Part shown: piece after piece, positions 42,493 through 50,738 of the stretch
Layout: every line of letters starts with the position of its first letter
How positions within the stretch are numbered: position 1 is the first letter of the stretch
Assembly (NCBI RefSeq): GCF_000513895.2
Contig: NZ_CP165783.1
Span: 992,001 to 1,056,000, forward strand
DNA length: 64,000 nucleotides
Reading direction: 5' to 3'
DNA from: Ensifer sp. WSM1721
GTDB lineage: Bacteria > Pseudomonadota > Alphaproteobacteria > Rhizobiales > Rhizobiaceae
The notes under the pieces: model-generated
Told to the model about the DNA's origin: nothing
Databases searched by the model: none
The model's input: only the letters and a program-made list of their open reading frames with translations
Program-made: the position numbers and the translations under genes

Positions 42493-43371
42493 TCAGCGGC
42501 CGACTGGTTCAACCGTTGCGACAACGCGCTCTATCGCTGTCGTCAGAGAAATCGTGCCGCGCCGGTGTTCGCTGTCGTTGTGGCGCATGAACAGGCCGTT
42601 GGCGATTCCCTCATACATGCCGAGAAGCGCGCTCGCCACCTCGCCGGGCACGCCTTCCTCGGCGAGCAGCCCGGCGCGGCGCTCCGGCGGGATCGGTACC
42701 GGCACCACCGGGCGGCCGAGAACTTCCGCGAAGGCCGACGCCACATCGCCAGCGCTCCAGTCTTCCGGTCCGGCCAGCTCAACGACCCGCTTCCCGGTCC
42801 ACTCCTCGCACAGCACGGCTGCCGCGGCGCGCCCGACATCGATCGTGCTCACCATCGGAATTCTCTGAGGGGGTTCGATAAAGGTCGGCAGCACGCTTTC
42901 CGACATGACAGTTTGCGCCACCTCGCCCCAGGTCTCGACAAAATAGCCCGACCGCAGGAAGGCGGTGGCTGGTGCCACCTCGTCAAGCAGTGCCTCGAAC
43001 CGGTTTAGGGTGGCGATGACGCCGGTGCCGGAGGCATGCTGCGCTCCGATGGACGACAGGACAACGGCCTTGGGCAGACGCGCCCGCCGTACTGCATCAG
43101 CCAGCGCCGCGCCGAGTTCTTCCGTGCGGGCGTACGGATCACCGCTCACCGGCGGCGGATTGAGCAGGAACGCTCCCGACGCGCCCGTCAGGGCATCGGG
43201 CATTGCGTCGGCATCCTCGATGCTCGCGACGGCCACCTCCGCGCCGAGGGCTGTCCACTTTTCACCCTGCTCCGTGCGACGCAGGACGACACGCACGGCC
43301 TCGCCGCGTTCGATAAGGGCGCGCGCTACCTCGCCGCCGGCCCGTCCATTTGCTCCAAGTACGACATACAT
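42493..43371 (-). CDS. NmrA-like NAD(P)-binding protein
   Basis: 292 residues. The N-terminal Rossmann motif is VVLGANGRAGGEVARALIERG, followed by an atypical SDR (NmrA/HSCARG) layout without a clear YxxxK catalytic pair. It is probably an NAD(P)-sensing protein or a quinone reductase-like enzyme. The ATG at 43371 has GGAG 8 bp upstream. It is divergent from a LysR gene with 84 bp between, containing a perfect palindrome, so it is likely that regulator's target. Confidence 0.88.
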   Translation of the reverse strand: MYVVLGANGRAGGEVARALIERGEAVRVVLRRTEQGEKWTALGAEVAVASIEDADAMPDALTGASGAFLLNPPPVSGDPYARTEELGAALADAVRRARLPKAVVLSSIGAQHASGTGVIATLNRFEALLDEVAPATAFLRSGYFVETWGEVAQTVMSESVLPTFIEPPQRIPMVSTIDVGRAAAAVLCEEWTGKRVVELAGPEDWSAGDVASAFAEVLGRPVVPVPIPPERRAGLLAEEGVPGEVASALLGMYEGIANGLFMRHNDSEHRRGTISLTTAIERVVATVEPVGR

Positions 43372-43423
43372 GATTGCCACTCCGTCAGCTCGCTCGATAA
43401 AGGACTAATAGACGCGGGAATTC

Positions 43424-43440
43424 CATGCGTCCAATGCATG
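43424..43440. promoter_or_regulatory. LysR operator candidate
   Basis: CATGC and GCATG are perfect inverted arms around 7 bp, in the 84-bp gap between the NmrA-like and LysR genes. The spacing fits the LTTR T-N11-A core. Confidence 0.6.
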
Positions 43441-43455
43441 TGATACATAATCAGC

Positions 43456-44388
43456 ATGCGCGAAGTGGATTTACGCCGAATCGACCTAAACCTGTTGGTG
43501 GCGCTTGAGGTGCTGCTGGATGAGAAGAACGTCACACGGGCCGCCCACCGGCTCGGGATGAGCCAGCCGGCCGCGAGCCGTGCCCTGGGGCGATTGCGCG
43601 CGGTGTTTTCGGACGCGCTGCTGGTCGATGGGCCGGGCGGCTACGTCCTCAGCTCCCGTGCCGAAGAGGTGCGCCCCCTGCTGCGCAGTATACTGGCAGG
43701 CCTAGGAGAATTGTTGGAAGCGAACTCGTTCGATCCCGCGACGGCGACGGGTCGAATCCGGCTTCTTATGCCCGATCTCCAGGCCGCCGCCCTCACACCT
43801 CATTTGCTCGCCCACCTCGCCCGCGAGGCACCGTCCCTCGATCTCGATATTGTCGCGCCGGGCGCGAACGGGATCGAAGCGCTGGAGCACGGTGTCGCGG
43901 ATGCGATGGTGGCGCTGATCGACGAAGCACCGGCCGGTATCCATCGACGCGGCCTCTATGACGAAGAACTCGTGACGCTCATGCGGGCGCATCACCCTGC
44001 GCTCGCCGGAAAACTCACGCTCGATCGCTTTCTGGCGCTTGAGCATATCGTGGTGAGCGTCACCGGCGTCGGACCTGCACCTGTTGATGAGGCGCTTGCG
44101 CGGATGGGGCGAACGCGACGAGTGAAGCTGCGCGTGCCGAACTTCTTCGCGGCGGTCGAGATCGCCGCTCGCTCCGACCTTATCATGACCCTGCCGTCGA
44201 GCCTGGCACGAGCGGCCGCCAACATGAGGCGCTTCGTATCGTTGCCGCCGCCCCTCGATCTTGGGAGCTTCACGATGAGCCTCGCCTGGCACGCGCGCCA
44301 GCAAGACGCGCCCAGGCACATATGGTTGAGACGTGCCATTGTCACGGCGGCGAAGGATATGTCATCGGCGATTGACGTTGGACGCTAA
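43456..44388 (+). CDS. LysR-family transcriptional regulator (NodD/SyrM-like length)
   Basis: 310 residues. The N-terminus REVDLRRIDLNLLVALEVLLDE with VTRAAHRLGMSQPAASRALGRLR is a typical LysR HTH of the PnbR/NodD-type subgroup. The ligand domain follows with IRLLMPDLQAAALTPHLLAHL. It is divergent from the NmrA-like gene and probably regulates it. Its end faces the DUF1537 kinase gene with 42 bp between. Flavonoid response is not implied. Confidence 0.92.
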   Translation: MREVDLRRIDLNLLVALEVLLDEKNVTRAAHRLGMSQPAASRALGRLRAVFSDALLVDGPGGYVLSSRAEEVRPLLRSILAGLGELLEANSFDPATATGRIRLLMPDLQAAALTPHLLAHLAREAPSLDLDIVAPGANGIEALEHGVADAMVALIDEAPAGIHRRGLYDEELVTLMRAHHPALAGKLTLDRFLALEHIVVSVTGVGPAPVDEALARMGRTRRVKLRVPNFFAAVEIAARSDLIMTLPSSLARAAANMRRFVSLPPPLDLGSFTMSLAWHARQQDAPRHIWLRRAIVTAAKDMSSAIDVGR

Positions 44389-44430
44389 GGCCGCGACCCC
44401 CAAACCGCCGCCGCGTTCATCGAAGATACT

Positions 44431-45765
44431 CTAGCCGGGGCGGCCGTCGCGGATCATCGAGAAGTAATCGTCTAGGCCGACCTGTCCGCCCTTTAGCGCC
44501 ACCTCTATCCCGTCCACTCGAGAATCCGCGCTATGCGCCGTGCAGAGGGGCGAGCCGGGCGACTGCGGCAAGGGCAGCCGCAAGGTCAGCGCATCGACGG
44601 AAAGCTGGCCGAGCGCGTGGCTGGACGTGTCCCCGCCGGCGATCACCGCTCGGCAGAGCCCGGCGCGCGTGACCAATTCCTTGAGCAAGAGCCCGAGCCT
44701 TTCGCCGATCCGGTGACGGGAGCCGTCCTCGAGCGGAATGGCATCGCCCCGATCTGCCGAGGGGCCAAGGGCCGTGTAGAGGATGACGCTGCGGCCGGCG
44801 CCAAGACTGGCAAGAGCCCGCGCAACCGCGTTCTCGACTGCAGATTCCTCCCCGGCCGCGGCGAAGGCGACCGCGTCGAGCGCGATCCCGTCGAAACCGT
44901 TCTCGAGTGCGTGGCGGATCTGCCGTTCCGTCGTCGGCGACACGCTGCCGGAGACGACGGCGATCCGATCGACCGGCCCCGGCGGGCTGAAAGCGGGCGC
45001 GTCGTCGACAAGCCCGAGGCGGCGCCATTCGCGAACGAACGCATATTCGAGGCCCGAAGACCCGCAGGCGAATTGCCCGCCCGCAACGCGCCTGCGCCAG
45101 AGCTGGCGCCCGACGACGGCCTGGCTCGCCTCATCGGCGACGTCTAGAAGGACGATATCGTTACCTTCGGCAAAGGCCCTGTCTGTGAATGCGTCCGCAT
45201 CCGGCGACGAAAGCTTCGCGAGGTCGACGAGCCCCGCGCTGAGCGATGTCTGCCGCGACAGGTGGAGCCGGATGTCGGCCTCGTCCATGGGTGTGACGGG
45301 GTGCCGGCACATCACCGGGTGACGATCGATGCGATAGGTGTCGCCGCGATAGGCGGCGAAGAGATTGCCGAAGGCCGTATAGCGGCGGATCTGTGGCGCG
45401 CCGAGGACGAGTGGCACTGGTGCTTTCCCGAAGACCGCCCGGCCGATCTCGATCGCCCTGCCGATATTGCCGACTGTGGGGCTGGAATCGAAGGTCGAGC
45501 ACACTTTGTAGTGCGCGACCTCCGCGCCGAGCGATTTCAGCCACGAGAAGGCCGGCAGAAGGTTCTCCGCCATCCAGGCGGGAGTCTGGCTGCGGCTGGT
45601 GCCGGCGAGTCCGAAAGCGCGGCAATGAGCGAAGCGTTGAAGAAGCGCGGCATCGGGAATCTTGAGGAACAGTGCCGTATCGACTCCCTGGGAAGAAAGC
45701 GCCTCCATGACATCGGTGGAACCGGTCAGGTCATCTCCGTAGTAGCTGAGCAAAGGTTTCTGCAT
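44431..45765 (-). CDS. DUF1537 four-carbon acid sugar kinase (OiaK/OtnK/DtnK-like)
   Basis: A 444-residue kinase of the DUF1537 family. The N-terminal domain begins SYYGDDLTGSTDVMEAL, the family hallmark. The C-terminal nucleotide-binding domain shows VVSGSVSPTTERQI and VIAGGDTSSHALGQL. Members phosphorylate four-carbon and branched acid sugars such as threonate, erythronate and 3-oxo-isoapionate. It starts 24 bp after the RuBisCO-like gene on the same strand. In apionate pathways the kinase product is the substrate of the RuBisCO-like enzyme, so a comparable pairing is likely here. Confidence 0.92.
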   Translation of the reverse strand: MQKPLLSYYGDDLTGSTDVMEALSSQGVDTALFLKIPDAALLQRFAHCRAFGLAGTSRSQTPAWMAENLLPAFSWLKSLGAEVAHYKVCSTFDSSPTVGNIGRAIEIGRAVFGKAPVPLVLGAPQIRRYTAFGNLFAAYRGDTYRIDRHPVMCRHPVTPMDEADIRLHLSRQTSLSAGLVDLAKLSSPDADAFTDRAFAEGNDIVLLDVADEASQAVVGRQLWRRRVAGGQFACGSSGLEYAFVREWRRLGLVDDAPAFSPPGPVDRIAVVSGSVSPTTERQIRHALENGFDGIALDAVAFAAAGEESAVENAVARALASLGAGRSVILYTALGPSADRGDAIPLEDGSRHRIGERLGLLLKELVTRAGLCRAVIAGGDTSSHALGQLSVDALTLRLPLPQSPGSPLCTAHSADSRVDGIEVALKGGQVGLDDYFSMIRDGRPG

Positions 45766-45789
45766 TCGAGGTCTCCGGTCGCTCGGAAC

Positions 45790-47046
45790 TCAGGCGCCCT
45801 TGCCGTCGGCGAATTTTTTGAGCGACAGCGCGAGTTCAGGATGTTCGCGCGCGTAATCGGCGAGCGGAATGCCGGCGACCGCAGCCTCCCAGGCTTGGCG
45901 AACGGCCTTGACGCCGGCGCCCGCACCGCCTGGATGGCTGACGATACCTCCACCGCAGAGATAGAGCAGATCGGTCGACCGGCCGGTGCGGGCATAGGTC
46001 TCCGGCGCCTGCCCGCCCCATTGGCCGGAACCGACGACGGGCAGCGGGCAATCCTTCTCGGAAAAGAGTGGCGTGCTCACCGCCTTGAACGATTTTACGA
46101 AGCTCTCGTCCGGCTCCCAGTATTTGACGGCGATGCCGTTGATCTGGAACTGATCGACGCCGATCAATCGCCAGAATTGCTGCCAGACCGAAAACTCCAT
46201 GCCGAGGCCGCCATGGCGGGTGAGAATATCCCAGCCATTGCGATGGGCATGAAGGACGAGGCGAGAGCGCTTGCGCAGGAAGGCGACGCCGCCCATGCCG
46301 ACCGAATTGATGTTGACGACCGCGGCATTGCCGCCGGCGGCCACCACGAGATCGTGGTTGCGCATCATCTCGTCCGGATCGGTATGCGATATGCCGAAGG
46401 CATACATCACCTTCTTGCCGGTCTTCTGCTCATGATCGAGGATCTTCGGCATGATCGCGGCAATCCGGTCCTTCAGCGGCGAATAGGCCGGACTCATCAG
46501 CTTTTCGTCGTCCTTGATGAAATCGACACCGGAAGAAAGCAGATCGCCGACGAGAGCGGCGGTTTCCTCCGGCCTCAAGCCCAGCGCCGGCTTCACGATC
46601 GTCCCGATGATCGGCCGCCCTTCGACGTCGGTCAGGCACCGGCTGCCGGCGACGCCGAATTGCGGACCGGGATGCGCGGCCGCAAATTCCGGCGGCAGTT
46701 TCATGTCGACGACGCGGATGCCGGTCAGGCCCTTGATGGAATAGACGCCGCCGATGGCGATCGTCATCAGCGCCGACAGATCCGTGCCGACCGCTTCGAG
46801 CGGAAAACATATGTCCGCTTCGGCTCGATTGAAGCGCTTCGCCTCCCCCGCTTCATCGGGCAAAGAGGGCCGATCGGTCGGCTCCAGGTGACGGACAGCG
46901 ACGACGCGTGCCGCAACGCGCGCCTTCAGCTCCTCGGTCTCGCCGGGCACCGGCACGAAGGTCCCGGTCGACTGGTCGCTGGCGATCTTCGCCGCCAGAG
47001 CCTCGACGTCGCCGGGGCTCTCGATGCGATAGGTGATGCGTATCAC
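45790..47046 (-). CDS. RuBisCO-like protein (form IV)
   Basis: 418 residues, large-subunit RuBisCO fold. It retains the first catalytic Lys (Lys152 in TIVKPALGL) and the carbamylation/metal motif (Lys178, Asp180, Glu181 in DFIKDDEK). The loop-6 region differs from true RuBisCO, and VLHAHRNGWD replaces the usual His motif, so CO2 fixation is not expected. Related proteins act on 3-oxo-isoapionate 4-phosphate as decarboxylase or transcarboxylase/hydrolase. The start is GTG at 47046. It lies upstream of the DUF1537 kinase and is divergent from a NanR-like regulator. Confidence 0.93.
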   Translation of the reverse strand: MIRITYRIESPGDVEALAAKIASDQSTGTFVPVPGETEELKARVAARVVAVRHLEPTDRPSLPDEAGEAKRFNRAEADICFPLEAVGTDLSALMTIAIGGVYSIKGLTGIRVVDMKLPPEFAAAHPGPQFGVAGSRCLTDVEGRPIIGTIVKPALGLRPEETAALVGDLLSSGVDFIKDDEKLMSPAYSPLKDRIAAIMPKILDHEQKTGKKVMYAFGISHTDPDEMMRNHDLVVAAGGNAAVVNINSVGMGGVAFLRKRSRLVLHAHRNGWDILTRHGGLGMEFSVWQQFWRLIGVDQFQINGIAVKYWEPDESFVKSFKAVSTPLFSEKDCPLPVVGSGQWGGQAPETYARTGRSTDLLYLCGGGIVSHPGGAGAGVKAVRQAWEAAVAGIPLADYAREHPELALSLKKFADGKGA

Positions 47047-47090
47047 GGGCGCGCTCTCGCGTTGAACTCAGTAGCCTCTTTCCGCCGACT

Positions 47091-47096
47091 GGTATA
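47091..47096 (+). promoter_or_regulatory. GGTATA half site in the regulator/RuBisCO-like intergenic region
   Basis: GGTATA, followed by GTAT nine bases on, resembles the repeats bound by E. coli NanR. It lies between the divergent GntR regulator and the RuBisCO-like gene, near the expected promoters. The match is short. Confidence 0.45.
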
Positions 47097-47215
47097 ATGA
47101 GTATCTCAGTTGCGCAAGAGAAAATTCGCGCCCCTCCGGCGGGTGGCGCGCCCAAGATTTCCTCCTTATGGAAATCGTGCATATAGGAATGAGCCACAAG
47201 ACGAGTGGAGTTCAC

Positions 47216-47947
47216 ATGGTCATTCAATCCGAGCCCATTGTTCGCAGGAAGCTCTCGGACGAGGTCTTCGCGAGGCTGAAGGGGCTGATCGAAAGCGGCG
47301 ACTTGCAGCCGGGAGACGAGATGCCTTCCGAGCGGATGCTGATGGAGCGCTTTCAGGTCGGGCGCCCGGCCATTCGCGAGGCGATGCAGGCGCTCGCCAA
47401 TATGGGGCTGATCGAGATTTCGCATGGGGAGCGCGCCAAGGTGCTGCAGCCGACGGCGAAATCGCTCCTTCGGCAGGTCGATCTCGCCGCCAAGATCATG
47501 CTTTCGGCCTCTTCGGACTCCCTCGAGCATCTAAAAAGCGCGCGCATCTTCTTCGAGCGCGGCATGATTCGCGAGGCGGCCAGCCGCGCGAGCGCCGCCG
47601 ATATTGCGGCGCTCGAAGAAACGCTGAAGCGCCAGCGAGCAGCCCTTGGCGACTCCGAGGCTTTCATCGCAGCCGACATGGCCTTCCATACCCGCATCGC
47701 ACAGATTTCCGGAAATCCGATCTTCACCGCCGTCAGCGAGGCGATGCTCGGCTGGCTCAAGGAATATCACACGGAAATGCTGATCTGGACCGGCCGGGAA
47801 AACGTGACGCTCACGGAACACGAGGAAATCATCGACTGCATCCGCCGCGGAAATCCCGACGAGGCCGAACAGGCGATGATCAAGCACCTCGAACGCTCGC
47901 GCGCCCTCTATGCGCCGAAGGGCAGGGCCGAGAGCGCGAACGGCTAG
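47216..47947 (+). CDS. GntR-family (NanR-like FCD) transcriptional regulator
   Basis: 243 residues. The winged helix begins VRRKLSDEVFARLKGLI with PSERMLMERFQVGRPAIREAMQAL. The FCD domain follows with FFERGMIREAAS and DMAFHTRIAQISGNP. The overall look is close to regulators annotated as NanR. ATG 47216 has GTGGAG upstream; longer in-frame starts (47168) lack a ribosome-binding site. It is divergent from the RuBisCO-like/kinase operon, its probable target. Its TAG stop lies in a long inverted repeat shared with the convergent ppk2 gene. Confidence 0.92.
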   Translation: MVIQSEPIVRRKLSDEVFARLKGLIESGDLQPGDEMPSERMLMERFQVGRPAIREAMQALANMGLIEISHGERAKVLQPTAKSLLRQVDLAAKIMLSASSDSLEHLKSARIFFERGMIREAASRASAADIAALEETLKRQRAALGDSEAFIAADMAFHTRIAQISGNPIFTAVSEAMLGWLKEYHTEMLIWTGRENVTLTEHEEIIDCIRRGNPDEAEQAMIKHLERSRALYAPKGRAESANG

Positions 47948-47990
47948 AGCATTTTGCAGTCGATGGAACCCTAGCTGCAAAATGCTCTAG
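47944..47990. terminator. Bidirectional 16-bp inverted repeat containing both stop codons
   Basis: Perfect arms at 47944-47959 and 47975-47990 with a 15-nt loop. Each arm ends in CTAG, which supplies the TAG stop of the GntR gene on one strand and of ppk2 on the other. Both arms carry runs of A or T inside. It likely terminates both convergent transcripts. Confidence 0.8.
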
Positions 47991-48904
47991 TATTTCGAGG
48001 GAACGTAGAGTTCCCGCGGCAGAACCTGGCGCTCGTAGTCGGGGTTGAAGATCCGCTCCGGCAAGCTGATATCCTCATGCGGAACGTCCTCGTAAGGGAT
48101 CTGCCTGAGCAGGTGGTCGATGCAGTTCAGGCGGGCCCGCTTCTTGTCATTGGCCTCGACGATGAACCACGGCGCTTCCGCGATATTGGTGCGGGCGAAC
48201 GTCTCCTCCTTGGCCTTGGTGTAGGCCTCCCAACGCACGCGCGACTGCAGGTCCATCGGCGAGAGCTTCCACTGTTTCAAGGGATCGTGGATGCGCATCA
48301 GGAAGCGCATCTGCTGCTCTTCGTCGGTGATCGAGAACCAGTATTTGATGAGACGAATGCCGGAGCGCACCAGCATGCGCTCGAATTCCGGCACGTCGTT
48401 GAAGAACTGTTCGACCTCGTCTTCCGTCGCGAAGCCCATGACCCGCTCGACGCCGGAGCGGTTATACCAGGAGCGGTCGAAAAGCACGATCTCACCGCCG
48501 GCGGGCAGATGCGGCACGTAGCGTTGGAAATACCATTGGGTCTTCTCGCGGTCGGAGGGGGCCGGCAGTGCCACCACCCTTGCGACGCGCGGATTCAGCC
48601 GCTGGGTGATGCGCTTGATGACCCCGCCCTTGCCGGCCGCATCGCGCCCCTCGAAGATCACGACGACCTTCTCCTTGCGGTAGGCGACCCAATCCTGCAG
48701 CTTGATCAATTCCGACTGCAGTGTCAGGAGCGTGCGGAAATAGTCCATACGCGGAATCGTCGGAGGATGAGACTTGCGGTATATCTTGCGGATTTCCTCC
48801 GACAGCGCCGGTTCGGAGAGCTCGAGCTCGTAGTCCTCGTCCAGCGTATCGGCCAGCTCCGCCTCGAGCCAATCGATGCGCTCTGCCTCTCGTTCGTTCT
48901 TCAT
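47987..48904 (-). CDS. ppk2: Polyphosphate kinase 2 (PPK2 family)
   Basis: A 305-residue single-domain PPK2. Walker A is EGRDAAGKGG (Lys92) and Walker B is in LFDRSWYNRSGVERVMGF (near 145); lid residues are around PAPSDREKTQWYFQRYVPHLP. It transfers phosphate between polyphosphate and nucleotides, mostly forming NDP/NTP from polyphosphate in this class. ATG 48904 follows GGAGGGAAC; an upstream in-frame extension is not family-like. It is convergent with the GntR gene and preceded by palindromic repeats. Confidence 0.95.
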   Translation of the reverse strand: MKNEREAERIDWLEAELADTLDEDYELELSEPALSEEIRKIYRKSHPPTIPRMDYFRTLLTLQSELIKLQDWVAYRKEKVVVIFEGRDAAGKGGVIKRITQRLNPRVARVVALPAPSDREKTQWYFQRYVPHLPAGGEIVLFDRSWYNRSGVERVMGFATEDEVEQFFNDVPEFERMLVRSGIRLIKYWFSITDEEQQMRFLMRIHDPLKQWKLSPMDLQSRVRWEAYTKAKEETFARTNIAEAPWFIVEANDKKRARLNCIDHLLRQIPYEDVPHEDISLPERIFNPDYERQVLPRELYVPSKY

Positions 48905-49052
48905 CTCGTTCCCTCCGACGTTCACGGGGCCGCCAGCCAGCCCGGGTCCATGATGGCTTATTCCACAGCGGCGTGAAGGAAAATTGACATCGACCCCGGG
49001 CGACGCCGTGTGTTCCGTCCCGGCGCTCCCCGTGCCCGCATTCCTTGCTAAA

Positions 49053-49084
49053 CGCGTCGCATGCAAACGAGTTCATGCGACGCG
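49053..49084. repeat. Palindrome upstream of ppk2 (11-bp arms)
   Basis: CGCGTCGCATG and CATGCGACGCG form perfect arms (49053-49063 and 49074-49084). It is adjacent to a second hairpin at 49105-49149, together making a two-palindrome extragenic element. Confidence 0.7.
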
Positions 49085-49104
49085 CTTCAGGTCCTTGTTC
49101 TTGC

Positions 49105-49149
49105 GCATGTCGTGGTCCCAAAGGCGCAGCACACCTTTGGGCGATATGC
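49105..49149. repeat. Extragenic hairpin element between ppk2 and an MFS gene
   Basis: Nested inverted repeats: GCATGTCG with CGATATGC (one wobble) and CCCAAAGG with CCTTTGGG. The layout resembles palindromic extragenic repeats common in rhizobia. It ends just before the MFS gene's stop at 49151. Confidence 0.7.
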
Positions 49150-49150
49150 A

Positions 49151-50359
49151 TTAGGCTGGCGCCAGCGCTGGCCGATCCTTGGGGAATGGCTTGAAGGTCA
49201 TGGCGATCAGGAAAGCACCGATGCCAATGCCCCAGGCGCCGATATAGAGCCAGCCGTAACTCGCAAAGGCGTCGTAGATCAGGCCGCCGGCGAGCGGACC
49301 GATAGCCATGCCGAGGCTCCCGGCCATGGCCGTTCCGCCGATTACTGTGCCCATCATGCGCAGCGGGAAATTCTCACGCGCGATCACCGCATAGAGGGGC
49401 ATGACGCCGGCATAGATGAAGCCGAACACGGCCGCCACCGCGTAAAACGCGCCGAGATCGCGCACGAAGAAATAGGCCAATGCGCCGAACGCCTGCAGCA
49501 GCAGGCCCGCGACCAGAATGCGTTTTGCTCCATAGCGATCTCCGAGGATGCCAAAGGCGACACGACCGCCCATGCCCGCCAACCCTTCGACACTATAGAT
49601 CGAAACAGCGGCGAGCATCGGGATACCACAGCTCATCGCATAGCTCACTGTGTGGAAGATCGGACCCGAATGCGTGGCGCAGCAAAAGAAGTTCGTCAGC
49701 AGCAATACGATGAATTGAGGCGATCTGAGCGCCTGCCCCAAGGACATATCAGGCCCTTCGCCTGAAGATGCGGCGGCATGCGGGTCCTCCAATGCCGGCG
49801 GACTGCGCAACAGCAATGCTGCCGGGATCATGATGGCTGCGGCGAGGGCAGCAATGATGAGCAGCGATGTTCTCCAATCGAAGATCGAAACCAGCCATCC
49901 CGCCAAGGGAGACATGGTCATCGGCGCCATTCCCATGCCGGCGGACACGAGAGATACGGCAAGGCTGCGATGGGTGTCGAACCAGCCTGTCACGCAAGCC
50001 ATCATCGGCGCGAAAATCGCGGCGCAGGCACCTCCGACGATCAAGCCGAAGAGGATTTGAAATTCGATGAGCGACGTCGCCCTGCTGGCGAGCGCCAGGC
50101 TCGCAGCCAGAAGAGCCGACCCGGTCACCACGACTAAACGCGGACCCCAACGATCCGAGGCGGCGCCCCAGATCATGCTCGCCAAGGCCATCGCGATAAA
50201 GCCCACGGTCATGGCGCTGGACACGCCGGTGACGGACCATCCAGTGTCGCGCGAAATGGGCTGGAGGAAGACGGGCAGCGAAAACATGGCGCCTATCGCG
50301 ATACAGCCCAGAAGGCCACCTGCGGCAACGATCACCCATCGATAGTGAGAACTGATCAT
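49151..50359 (-). CDS. MFS transporter (OxlT/monocarboxylate-like)
   Basis: 402 residues with 12 hydrophobic segments. It begins SSHYRWVIVAAGGLLGCIAIGAMFSLPVFL. MFS motif A-like sequence is in GAASDRWGPRLVVVTG, and again in the second half as GILGDRYGAKRILVAG. The layout resembles the OxlT/CynX-type transporters. ATG 50359 follows GGAG. There is no adjacent enzyme gene, so the substrate is unknown. Mosaic repeats lie upstream of it. Confidence 0.9.
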   Translation of the reverse strand: MISSHYRWVIVAAGGLLGCIAIGAMFSLPVFLQPISRDTGWSVTGVSSAMTVGFIAMALASMIWGAASDRWGPRLVVVTGSALLAASLALASRATSLIEFQILFGLIVGGACAAIFAPMMACVTGWFDTHRSLAVSLVSAGMGMAPMTMSPLAGWLVSIFDWRTSLLIIAALAAAIMIPAALLLRSPPALEDPHAAASSGEGPDMSLGQALRSPQFIVLLLTNFFCCATHSGPIFHTVSYAMSCGIPMLAAVSIYSVEGLAGMGGRVAFGILGDRYGAKRILVAGLLLQAFGALAYFFVRDLGAFYAVAAVFGFIYAGVMPLYAVIARENFPLRMMGTVIGGTAMAGSLGMAIGPLAGGLIYDAFASYGWLYIGAWGIGIGAFLIAMTFKPFPKDRPALAPA

Positions 50360-50420
50360 TTTTGGTCTCCGTTTAGGCAAATCCTTTCGACGTGACACCC
50401 TTCGTTTTCGGGGCGCTCGC

Positions 50421-50517
50421 CTACGGCTTTCAGACGCACAAAGGACGCTGTAGCACTTTGAATTTACTGCATATTTTTTCCCTAAAACCGACTGTGACTT
50501 AAGGAAACATGCAGCAG
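50421..50517. repeat. RIME-like mosaic repeat, copy 3
   Basis: The third copy shares CAGACGCACAAAGGACGCTG and TAGCACTTTGAA with copies 1 and 2. The first palindrome is partly eroded at its left end and the second has an A/T-rich insertion. Confidence 0.8.
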
Positions 50518-50604
50518 CGTCGATAGTTAGACGAACGACGCTGGCGGAAACCGACGGGCGGCATCAAAATTATTCTCGATGCGCGAGCGCATCCACTGCA
50601 GGAC

Positions 50605-50646
50605 ACAGCGATCTTTGCGCGTCTGATAAGACGCGCGGCGCTGTAG
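50605..50646. repeat. RIME-like half copy, inverted
   Basis: Only the first palindromic module is present, in reverse orientation relative to the other copies; its reverse complement matches the 5' part of copy 2. It lies about 90 bp from copy 3, giving an inverted pair. Confidence 0.75.
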
Positions 50647-50738
50647 ATATGCCGGTGACAACTTGCAGCACCAACCGCAGCCAGATGACGGCGAGCACTC
50701 CGCAGTCGATGTTCGGGGAGACGTCTTGGGCGTGAAGC

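Larger units (their letters stand above)
50360..50738. other. Intergenic region with mosaic repeats
   Basis: 379 bp between the MFS and GNAT genes. It holds one full RIME-like copy and one inverted half copy. No gene is supported, though short frames exist within the repeats. Confidence 0.5.
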
